Part shown: in pieces, positions 5,746 through 11,768 of the stretch
Numbering within the stretch: the first letter of the stretch is position 1
Layout: the number at the start of each line of letters is the position of its first letter
Source of the DNA: Chloroflexota bacterium
Lineage (GTDB): Bacteria > Chloroflexota > Dehalococcoidia > SM23-28-2 > RBG-16-64-32
DNA length: 11,768 nt
Assembly (NCBI GenBank): GCA_022563285.1
Contig: JADFNQ010000019.1
Location: 1 to 11,768 of the forward strand
Direction: 5' to 3'
Notes under the pieces: model-generated
The model's database searches: none
Told to the model about the DNA's origin: nothing
The model's input: the letters and a program-made list of their open reading frames with translations, nothing else
Position numbers and translations under genes: made by a program

Positions 5746-6105
5746 GTGCCCAGAGCGAAGGGAAGCGTCACCACCAGACGGCGCCGCAAGAAAGTCATCG
5801 CCCAGGCTAAGGGTCACCGCGCCGGGCGCCACACTCTGTTCAAACAGGCCAACGAGTCGGTCATGCACGCCCTCCAGTACGCCTACAATCACCGGCGAGA
5901 GCGCAAGCGTGACTTCCGCCGTCTGTGGATCACGCGCATCAACGCGGCCGCGCACCTGAACGATATCAGCTACTCGAAGCTAATGAGCGGCCTCAAGCGG
6001 GCGCAGGTGGAGATCGACCGCAAGCTGCTGGCGGACCTGGCGGTGCGGGACGCCCGCGCCTTCGCCGCCCTGGCCGAGACCGCCAAGACAGCCCTCACTG
6101 GATAG
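5746..6105 (+). CDS. rplT: 50S ribosomal protein L20
   Basis: Binds 23S rRNA early in large-subunit assembly; in other bacteria it also represses its own operon. The 119 residues are standard in length. Family features are PRAKGSVTTRRRRKKV at the N-terminus, ALQYAYNHRRERKRDFRRLW at about 43-62, RINAAAHLNDISYSKLMSGL, and a C-terminal domain ending DLAVRDARAFAALAE. It starts with GTG. AGGAG at 5734-5738 overlaps the rpmI stop and sits 7 bases upstream. It closes the infC operon. I see no obvious L20-binding pseudoknot, but the leader is short and long-range pairing cannot be judged by eye. Confidence 0.97.
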   Translation: MPRAKGSVTTRRRRKKVIAQAKGHRAGRHTLFKQANESVMHALQYAYNHRRERKRDFRRLWITRINAAAHLNDISYSKLMSGLKRAQVEIDRKLLADLAVRDARAFAALAETAKTALTG

Positions 6106-6132
6106 TCGCCCCACGCACCGGCAACCAACGTA

Positions 6133-6153
6133 CGGAGGCCCATGTGGCCTCCG
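6133..6153. terminator. Bidirectional terminator-like hairpin between rplT and pheT
   Basis: A perfect 8-bp inverted repeat CGGAGGCC/GGCCTCCG with a 5-base loop, placed 28 bases after the rplT stop and 8 bases after the pheT stop on the other strand. Neither side has a real T tract; the minus-strand side continues TACGTTGGTTG. Position between convergent genes and symmetry support a shared terminator, but efficiency is uncertain. Confidence 0.5.
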
Positions 6154-6160
6154 AGTCATC

Positions 6161-8563
6161 TCAGGAGCGGAGGACACCCCCCACCTCCTGTCGCAGGCGG
6201 ATCAGGATGCTCTCCCGCTGCCGCCGCACCTCCTCGTCGGTGAGAGTGTGGTCGGACGCCTGGTAGGAGACGGAGAAGGCGAGCGACTTCTTGCCGGACG
6301 GCACCTGCGGCCCGCTGTAGACGTCGAACAGCCGCGCGGCGCGCACCAGCGGCGCCTGCTGGATGATCGCCCGCACCCGCGCCGCCGGAACGTCTGCGCT
6401 AACAACGACAGCGAGGTCCTCATCCAGGGAGGGATAGGGCGCCACCGGCCGGTAGTGACGCACCTCCGTCACGTGGGGTAGCAGGGCGTCCAGATTCAGC
6501 TCGAACATGGCAACCGGCGCCTCCAGACCGAACTGCGACGCCACCCGTGGGTGCACCTGCCCGACGATGCCGACGCGCTGGTCGTCCACACTGATAGCGG
6601 CAGCGCGGCCGGGCAGCAGCGCGTAGTCCGTCGCCTCAGCGTACTGGGCTGATACCCCCAGGTGGTCTACCAGCAGGTCAAGATACGACTTCGCCTCGTA
6701 GAAGCCGGCGGGCTCACCGGCCGGCTCGCCCCAGCGGTCCGGCAGCCGCCCGCTGATGACGGCGGCTACCGTCTCCACCTCCTCCGGCAGGTCATCCTCC
6801 CGCGGCAGGTAGACACGGGCGGTCTCGAACAGGGCGATTAGATCCTCGCGATGCCTGACGTTATCGGCAAGCGTGCGCAGCAGCGATGCCCTCAGGGACG
6901 TGCGGGCGTACTCCTGCTCCTGGCTCATAGGATTGGCGATGCGCAGCGGCGCGTGGGTGGACAGCTCCTCGGGCGCCAGTACCCTGGCAAGCTGTTCCAG
7001 GCTGCTCAGCGAGTAGGTTACCACCTCCTGCATGCCCGCCGCGGCGAGGAGATCGGCTACGCGGTCGCGAAGCTCCCGCCGCGGCTGCGGCCAGGCGGCC
7101 GGGAATTCGCCCCGGAGGCGTGTCATCGGAAGCTCATCGTAGCCGATGATGCGGGCGATCTCCTCCACGACGTCGTCGGCGATGGTCACATCGGTGCGCC
7201 AATAGGGCACCCGCACAACGAAGCGGTCAGGGGGCATCCAGCGGCAGGAGAACCCCAGGCGGGAGAGCACCTGACGCACCTGGGCCACGGGCAGCTCCAT
7301 GCCCAGGAGGGTGTGCAGACGCTTCTGCGTGAGGGTGATGCGGACGTCCTTCCTGCGTTTGGGGTGGACATCGATGATGCCCGCCGCCGCCTTCCCACCG
7401 CACAGCTCCACCATCAGCTTCACTGCCCGCTGGGCGGCGATCGGCGGCAGCTCCGGGCTCAGCCCCTTCTCAAACCGGTAGGAGGCATCGGTGCGCACCT
7501 TGAGAGCGGCGGCCGTCCGCCGAATGCTGGGCCCATGAAAGTTCGCCGACTCCAGCAGGACGTTTGTGGTGTTCAGGTCGATCTCGCTGTCCAGCCCGCC
7601 CATGACGCCGGCCACGGCTACAGCCACCTCAGCATCGGCGATCACCAGCATCTCAGGCGAAAGCTTCTGCTCGGTCCCGTCCAATAGAAGGAGAGTCTCG
7701 TCCGTCCGCGCCCGCCGCACTACGATCTGTCCCCGCCGCAGCCGCTTAAAGTCGAAGGCGTGCAGGGGCTGGCCCATCTCCAGCATCACGTAGTTCGTTA
7801 TGTCGACCACGTTGTTGATCGGCCTCAGCCCGGCGCCGATGAGCCGCTCCTGCATCCAGGGCGGCGACTCACCCATGGTGATGCCCTCGATGAGGGCGGC
7901 CACGTAGCGAGGGCAGAGATCGGGATCGGCGATCTCCACCTGCGCCCGGCCCTTGATCGGCTTGCCAGCGGCGGCGTACTCGATAGACGGCTCGCGGACG
8001 CTAACGTCGGTGAGGGCCGCCACTTCCCGGGCCACCCCCACAACGGCGAGCAGATCCGGCCGGTTGGGGGTCACGTCGATATCGAAGATGACATCGCCCA
8101 TGTACGCGGCGAGAGGGACGCCCACGGGAGCGTCGTCCGCCAGCACCAGGATACCCTCGTGATAATCCGACAGGCCGAGCTCCTTCTCGGAGCAGACCAT
8201 GCCCGCGGACTCTACGCCGCGGATGACGGCGGGCTCGAGGACGGTGGGCTGGCCGGTGCGGCCGTCAATCAGACGGGCGCCGGTGCGGGCGAAGGGTACC
8301 TTCTGACCTACCGCCACGTTGGGCGCTCCGCACACCACGGTCTGGCGCTCGCCAGCCAACTCCACGGTCGCCAGCACCAACCGGTCGGCGTTGGGGTGGC
8401 GGGAGACGTCCACCACCTCGCCCACGTAGATTCCCTCCCATTCGCCAGCGGCGGAGATCACCTCACCCACCTCAACCCCCGCCACGGTCAGCTTATCGGC
8501 CAGCCCTCTGGGGTCAAGGGTCAGATCCACGTATTCGGAGAGCCACTTCAGCGGTACGCGCAT
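6161..8563 (-). CDS. pheT: Phenylalanyl-tRNA synthetase beta subunit
   Basis: Large subunit of the cytoplasmic alpha2beta2 enzyme that charges tRNA-Phe; it binds tRNA and edits mischarged Tyr. Its 800 residues match bacterial PheT in length. Domains: MRVPLKWLSEYVDL start, tRNA-binding OB fold at about 45-150 (VGEVVDVSRHPNADRL), B3/B4 editing domain at about 210-390 (RPINNVVDITNYVMLEMGQP), B5 at about 403-475, a catalytic-like core at about 485-690, and a ferredoxin-fold anticodon-binding domain at about 703-800 (PSLDEDLAVVV). Start ATG 8563 is preceded by GAGGAAGGGG, which overlaps the pheS stop. The intergenic gap is 10 bases, so pheS and pheT are one unit. It ends convergently with rplT. 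Confidence 0.98.
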   Translation of the reverse strand: MRVPLKWLSEYVDLTLDPRGLADKLTVAGVEVGEVISAAGEWEGIYVGEVVDVSRHPNADRLVLATVELAGERQTVVCGAPNVAVGQKVPFARTGARLIDGRTGQPTVLEPAVIRGVESAGMVCSEKELGLSDYHEGILVLADDAPVGVPLAAYMGDVIFDIDVTPNRPDLLAVVGVAREVAALTDVSVREPSIEYAAAGKPIKGRAQVEIADPDLCPRYVAALIEGITMGESPPWMQERLIGAGLRPINNVVDITNYVMLEMGQPLHAFDFKRLRRGQIVVRRARTDETLLLLDGTEQKLSPEMLVIADAEVAVAVAGVMGGLDSEIDLNTTNVLLESANFHGPSIRRTAAALKVRTDASYRFEKGLSPELPPIAAQRAVKLMVELCGGKAAAGIIDVHPKRRKDVRITLTQKRLHTLLGMELPVAQVRQVLSRLGFSCRWMPPDRFVVRVPYWRTDVTIADDVVEEIARIIGYDELPMTRLRGEFPAAWPQPRRELRDRVADLLAAAGMQEVVTYSLSSLEQLARVLAPEELSTHAPLRIANPMSQEQEYARTSLRASLLRTLADNVRHREDLIALFETARVYLPREDDLPEEVETVAAVISGRLPDRWGEPAGEPAGFYEAKSYLDLLVDHLGVSAQYAEATDYALLPGRAAAISVDDQRVGIVGQVHPRVASQFGLEAPVAMFELNLDALLPHVTEVRHYRPVAPYPSLDEDLAVVVSADVPAARVRAIIQQAPLVRAARLFDVYSGPQVPSGKKSLAFSVSYQASDHTLTDEEVRRQRESILIRLRQEVGGVLRS

Positions 8564-8573
8564 CGCCCCTTCC

Positions 8574-9617
8574 TCAGAACTGGCTCAGGAACCGCAGGTC
8601 GTTGGCGTAGAATAGGCGGATGTCCTCAATGCCGTGACGGAGCATGGCGATGCGCTCGATGCCCAAGCCGAAGGCGAAACCCGTGTACCGCTCGGAGTCG
8701 TAGCCCACCGCCTCAAGGATCTCCGGGTGCACCATCCCCGCGCCCAGGATCTCGATCCAGCCCGTGCGAGAGCAGGTGCGGCACCCGTCTCCACCGCAAA
8801 GAAAGCAGTCGATGCGCAGCTCCATCCCCGGCTCCACGAACGGGAAGTAGTCGCATCGGAAGGCCACCTTACGGTCCGGTCCGAAGATGCGCCGCGCGAA
8901 CTCCGCCAGGGTGCCCTTCAGGTCGGCCATGCTTATCCCCTCGTCAACGGCGAGCCCCTCCACCTGGGTCATCATCCACTCGTGGGTCGGATCCGTAGCC
9001 TCGTAGCGGTAGCACTTCCCGGGCACGACGACACGGATGGGCGGCTGCGTCTGCTCCATGATCCGGATCTGGTTGGGCGAGGTGTGAGTGCGCAGGAGCA
9101 TAGGACGCTCCCCATCCTTCTCATAATCGATCCACAGGGTGTCCCACATATCGCGGGCGGGGTGATCGCGGGGGATGCGCAGCGCCTCGAAGTTGTAGCG
9201 GTCCCATTCGATCTCCGGCCCTTCCACGACCTGAAAGCCCATGGAGACGAAGCAGTCCAGCACGTCCCGAAGGGTCTGGGTTGTGGGGTGGAGGCGACCG
9301 CTGGGGAGGGGCGGGCCGGGGAGGGTCACATCGATCCGCTCAGCGATGAGCGCCTCGGTGGCAGACATGGCGAGGCGCGCTCTCTTCTCCCGAACGGCGC
9401 CCTCCAGCTCCTGCTTGAGGCGGTTCGCCTTGTCGCCCACGCGCTTGCGCTCCTCCAGGGGCAGGTCGGCCAGGCCGCGCAGCACTCGAGTGAGGCGTCC
9501 GCGCCGGCCCAGGTAGGCAACCCGCCAGCGCTCGAGCGCGTCGCCATCGGCCACGGCGCCCAGATCGCTGAGCGCCTGCGACTCTATCTCTTCAAGCGAT
9601 TCGTTATCAGATGGCAT
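8574..9617 (-). CDS. pheS: Phenylalanyl-tRNA synthetase alpha subunit
   Basis: Catalytic class II subunit that activates Phe and transfers it to tRNA-Phe. From ATG 9617 it has 347 residues: an N-terminal coiled-coil arm at about 1-85 (YLGRRGRLTRVLRGLADLPL), motif 1 near 142-163, motif 2 near 190-220 (VVPGKCYRYEATDPTHEWM), and motif 3 near 313-326 (GFAFGLGIERIAML), ending LRFLSQF. A CX2CX4CX2C cluster (C271, C274, C279, C282) lies before the GWIEILGAGMVHP segment and could bind zinc. The open frame extends to 9692 with ATGs at 9692 and 9647. A TATAAT box at 9651-9646 overlaps the 9647 start, so ATG 9617 is preferred, although no clear Shine-Dalgarno site precedes it. No T-box is present here, unlike thrS. 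Confidence 0.95.
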   Translation of the reverse strand: MPSDNESLEEIESQALSDLGAVADGDALERWRVAYLGRRGRLTRVLRGLADLPLEERKRVGDKANRLKQELEGAVREKRARLAMSATEALIAERIDVTLPGPPLPSGRLHPTTQTLRDVLDCFVSMGFQVVEGPEIEWDRYNFEALRIPRDHPARDMWDTLWIDYEKDGERPMLLRTHTSPNQIRIMEQTQPPIRVVVPGKCYRYEATDPTHEWMMTQVEGLAVDEGISMADLKGTLAEFARRIFGPDRKVAFRCDYFPFVEPGMELRIDCFLCGGDGCRTCSRTGWIEILGAGMVHPEILEAVGYDSERYTGFAFGLGIERIAMLRHGIEDIRLFYANDLRFLSQF

Positions 9618-9645
9618 GGGCAGGGCGGGAGTCAGGGACGCGGCC

Positions 9646-9675
9646 ATTATAGAACCCCGCCGCGGGCGGCGGCAA
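9646..9675 (-). promoter_or_regulatory. Promoter of pheST
   Basis: On the minus strand, TTGCCG (9675-9670) and a perfect TATAAT (9651-9646) are 18 bases apart. The start is expected near 9639, about 22 bases before the preferred pheS ATG. The spacer contains a GC-rich inverted repeat (CCGCCG/CGGCGG, 9657-9672). That repeat could be a pabC terminator stem or could hinder promoter opening. Confidence 0.7.
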
Positions 9676-9712
9676 CGCGGCTGATGCTTCAACCACGACG
9701 GAGTTTTGTCGT

Positions 9713-10588
9713 CTAAACCGTGCGGACGGCGGACGTTTCACGGACAACCATCTCCTGATAAAGACGGCGAAGCTCCTTGGTCGCCGGCCCGGGCCGCCCG
9801 GACCCTATCGGCCGCCCGTCCAACCGGGTCAGGGGCATCACCTCCATCACCGAGTTCGTGAGGAACGCCTCCGCGGCGTCCCAGAACGCTGATGACTCCA
9901 TCTCCGACTGCACAGCCTCCAGCCCGACCGAGCTCGCTAACTCCAGTACGGCCTGCCGGGTGATGCCCGCAAGGGCACCCGACTCGATGCTCGGCGTGAT
10001 CAGCCTCTCCTCCCGTACCAGGAACACGTTGCTGGCGCTGCCCTCAGCGACGAAGCCGCGCGTGTTCAACAGGATCGCCTCCTCCGCATCGCGCCTGCGA
10101 GCGTCTTCCCTCGCCAGCAGGTTATCGAGATAGTTCAGCGACTTCACCCGGCTCAGGGGGGACGTTTCGTTTCGGCGGACTGCGCTGGTCACGGCAGCCA
10201 TGCCGCGCCGGTAGAGGGCAGGAGGATACTCAGACAGCGTCCCGGCGAAGAGCACCACCGTAGCATCCCCGTGAGCACTGCTCGCGCCCCCCGCTGGCAG
10301 AGCGCCCGCTGTCAGCGTGAGCCTCAGGTAAGCGTCGGTCATCTCATTCCGCTCGAGGACAGCATGGACGGCGTCGGCTAGGTCGCTCAGAGATAGAGGG
10401 AGATCCATCGCCAAGCGGGCCGCGCCTTCGCACAGCCGCCGGTAGTGCGCCTCCGGGCGGAACACGCGGCCGCCGTAGGAGCGCATCGTCTCGAACAGGC
10501 CGTACCCGTACAGCAGGCCGCGGTCCAGCACCGAGAGGGCGGCCTCCTCCTGCTGGACTAGCTCACCGTTGAGATATATCCACCGCAT
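9713..10588 (-). CDS. pabC: Aminodeoxychorismate lyase (class IV aminotransferase fold)
   Basis: Converts 4-amino-4-deoxychorismate to 4-aminobenzoate plus pyruvate, for folate synthesis; PLP-dependent. Its 291 residues have the fold-type IV pattern: N-terminal YLNGELVQQEEAALSVLDRG, LLYGYGLFETMR at 25-36, PLP-lysine K149 in RVKSLNYLDNLLAR, and AEGSASNVFLV at 181-191 with E182. The family also contains branched-chain and D-amino-acid aminotransferases, which sequence by eye does not fully exclude. The choice of lyase rests on KSLNYL and the directly upstream pabB. ATG 10588 is preceded by GTGAGG and overlaps pabB by 26 bases, so the two are coupled. A weak 5-bp hairpin (9695-9712) directly follows its stop. 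Confidence 0.85.
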   Translation of the reverse strand: MRWIYLNGELVQQEEAALSVLDRGLLYGYGLFETMRSYGGRVFRPEAHYRRLCEGAARLAMDLPLSLSDLADAVHAVLERNEMTDAYLRLTLTAGALPAGGASSAHGDATVVLFAGTLSEYPPALYRRGMAAVTSAVRRNETSPLSRVKSLNYLDNLLAREDARRRDAEEAILLNTRGFVAEGSASNVFLVREERLITPSIESGALAGITRQAVLELASSVGLEAVQSEMESSAFWDAAEAFLTNSVMEVMPLTRLDGRPIGSGRPGPATKELRRLYQEMVVRETSAVRTV

Positions 10589-11768
10589 AGCGCCTCACTC
10601 CGTCCGTCGCGGGCGATCCAGAACCCGTGATGGCGTCGCGCAGGGCCCTGGCTTTGTGCAGCGTTTCCTGGTACTCCATCTCCGGGTCCGAATCGGCGAC
10701 GATGCCGCCACCGGCCTGGAAGTAGGCAGTCCCATCCCTGACCACGATAGTGCGGATGGCGATGTTCAGGTCCATCGAGCCGTCGAAGCCGATTCGGCCG
10801 ATCGCCCCCGTGTAGACGCTGCGCACCGTGGGCTCCAGTTCGTCGATGATCTCCATCGCCCGAATCTTCGGCGCCCCCGTAATGGAGCCGCCGGGGAAGG
10901 TGGCCAGCAGGAGATCGACGAGGTCGCTATCTTCTCTTAGCGTAGCCTCCACTGTTGACGCGAGATGGAAGACGGTGGGGAGCGTCTCCAGAGCGGCCAG
11001 CTCCCTGACGCGCACGGAGCCGATCTCCGCCACGCGGCCGAGATCGTTCCGCTCCAGATCGACGATCATCACGTTTTCGGCGCGGTCCTTCTCGCTCTCC
11101 ACAAGCTCTCGGGCCATCGCCTCGTCCTCTACCGGTGTCCGGCCCCGTGGCCGTGTACCCTTGATCGGCCGCGTCTGCAGGCGGCGGTTGTCCGGGTCGA
11201 ACCGGAGAAAGCGTTCCGGCGAGGCGCTCAGCACCTGCGCCTCCGGCAGGTTGAGGTAGGCGGCGAAGGGCGCCGGGTTATGGCCGCGCAGTCGCAGGTA
11301 GGCCTCGAAGGGGCTGCTCGCCAGGGGGAGCTGGAAGCGCTGGGACAGGTTCACCTGATATACATCGCCGGCGAAGATGTAGTCTCGGGCACGCCGCACC
11401 GCACGCCTATAGTCCTCCCGGCTGAAGTTAGAGGGCGGAACGTCGGCGTCATCCAGCGGGCTGTATCGAGGCAAGGCGGAACCAGCCACGGCGAGCGGCC
11501 GCGGGTCGAAGCCGGCGATGCGATCGTAGAAGCAGAGGTAGCATTCGGGCAGGCCCAGATCATCGGCCACGCGCTGGGGTAGATTCTCGACGAAACGTTT
11601 AAGTTCGTAGGCCAAATACCCGACGGCGCCGCCGGCGTCCAGCCCGGAGCCAGCGCCATCGCCGTACTGGCGCAGGAGCTCACGAAGCGTCTCGAAGGGG
11701 CTGCCGCTGAACCGATGTGTGCCACCCCTGGTCCACAGCTCGATCGCGGTCCCGTAGGAGCGTAGGAT
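10563..11768 (-). CDS. pabB: Aminodeoxychorismate synthase component I, 5' end cut off
   Basis: Aminates chorismate to 4-amino-4-deoxychorismate with ammonia from a glutamine amidotransferase (PabA). The frame stays open to the window edge; 401 residues are visible and the N-terminus is missing. The first visible part includes HRFSGSPFETLRELL and a Gly-rich GGAVGYLAYEL, typical of the family's N domain. The C-terminal chorismate-binding domain has ASPERFL, PIKGTRPRG, VDLERNDLGR, FPGGSITGAPKIRAMEIIDE and AGGGIVADSDPE. PIKGT, with its lysine at visible residue 203 (codon 11162-11160), is the PabB signature; anthranilate synthase TrpE has Ala there. A TTG at 11615 is internal to the domain and not the true start. 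Its 3' end overlaps pabC by 26 bases. PabA is not in the window. Confidence 0.92.
   Translation of the reverse strand: MLRSYGTAIELWTRGGTHRFSGSPFETLRELLRQYGDGAGSGLDAGGAVGYLAYELKRFVENLPQRVADDLGLPECYLCFYDRIAGFDPRPLAVAGSALPRYSPLDDADVPPSNFSREDYRRAVRRARDYIFAGDVYQVNLSQRFQLPLASSPFEAYLRLRGHNPAPFAAYLNLPEAQVLSASPERFLRFDPDNRRLQTRPIKGTRPRGRTPVEDEAMARELVESEKDRAENVMIVDLERNDLGRVAEIGSVRVRELAALETLPTVFHLASTVEATLREDSDLVDLLLATFPGGSITGAPKIRAMEIIDELEPTVRSVYTGAIGRIGFDGSMDLNIAIRTIVVRDGTAYFQAGGGIVADSDPEMEYQETLHKARALRDAITGSGSPATDGVRRYAVDISQR

Noticed and set aside
6851..7687. 278-codon plus-strand frame inside pheT
   Set aside because: Antisense to conserved PheT core; composition is typical of a shadow frame and there is no ribosome site or neighbour.
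7760..8998. 412-codon open frame on the plus strand
   Set aside because: It runs antisense through pheT and into pheS, both of which have full family motifs. Long antisense frames are expected in GC-rich coding DNA, and the translation is His/Arg/Gly-rich with no domain.
8634..9716. 360-codon plus-strand frame opposite pheS
   Set aside because: Covers pheS almost exactly in the opposite sense; a shadow of codon bias.
11613..11615. TTG as the start of pabB
   Set aside because: The frame continues upstream to the window edge with family-like sequence, so this TTG is an internal leucine codon.

Overview
This is a GC-rich window (well above 60% by eye) of ordinary bacterial chromosome. It is packed with translation genes plus fragments of fatty-acid/propionate and folate metabolism. 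The start codons (TTG for two or three genes, GTG for rplT), a threonine T-box riboswitch in GC-rich DNA, a threonyl-tRNA synthetase without a TGS domain, and a biotin carboxylase/carrier pair placed between thrS and infC together suggest a member of Chloroflexota (Dehalococcoidia-like or a relative). That assignment is an inference from gene order and protein style, not from a marker gene. No insertion sequence, phage gene, CRISPR array or defence gene is visible.

Layout. Bases 1-374 hold two tRNA genes on the minus strand, Lys(CTT) and Val(GAC). Each has its own sigma70-type promoter, and an intrinsic-terminator-like hairpin separates the two units. Bases 375-773 have no protein gene. They carry the divergent promoters and, on the plus strand, a T-box leader with specifier codon ACC (Thr), a T-box/antiterminator sequence and a GC-rich terminator hairpin. 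The leader feeds a short operon: an unknown 84-residue two-helix membrane protein (774-1028), whose end overlaps thrS (1012-2760). After a 117-base gap come accC-type biotin carboxylase (2878-4392) and its biotin carrier protein (4374-4895), with no carboxyltransferase present. A strong extended -10 promoter at 4898-4926 then drives infC-rpmI-rplT (4970-6105).

A perfect inverted repeat at 6133-6153 sits between rplT and the convergent minus-strand genes. Reading right to left on the minus strand: pabB (cut by the window edge), pabC (overlapping pabB), then a good promoter, then pheS and pheT (10-base gap). The pabBC pair makes 4-aminobenzoate for folate. pheST encode the alpha2beta2 phenylalanyl-tRNA synthetase. 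Two tRNAs, two aminoacyl-tRNA synthetases, IF-3, L35 and L20 make this a translation cluster of the thrS-infC-rpmI-rplT-pheST type, rearranged so that pheST faces the others.

The points most worth a second look are: the T-box operon led by an unknown small membrane protein; infC, where the mapped promoter excludes the longest-frame TTG start and leaves an AUA codon with a Shine-Dalgarno sequence; the tRNA-Lys with a C discriminator base; and the tRNA-Val with an A-C mismatch in its T stem. I see no evidence of a wholly new multi-gene system.
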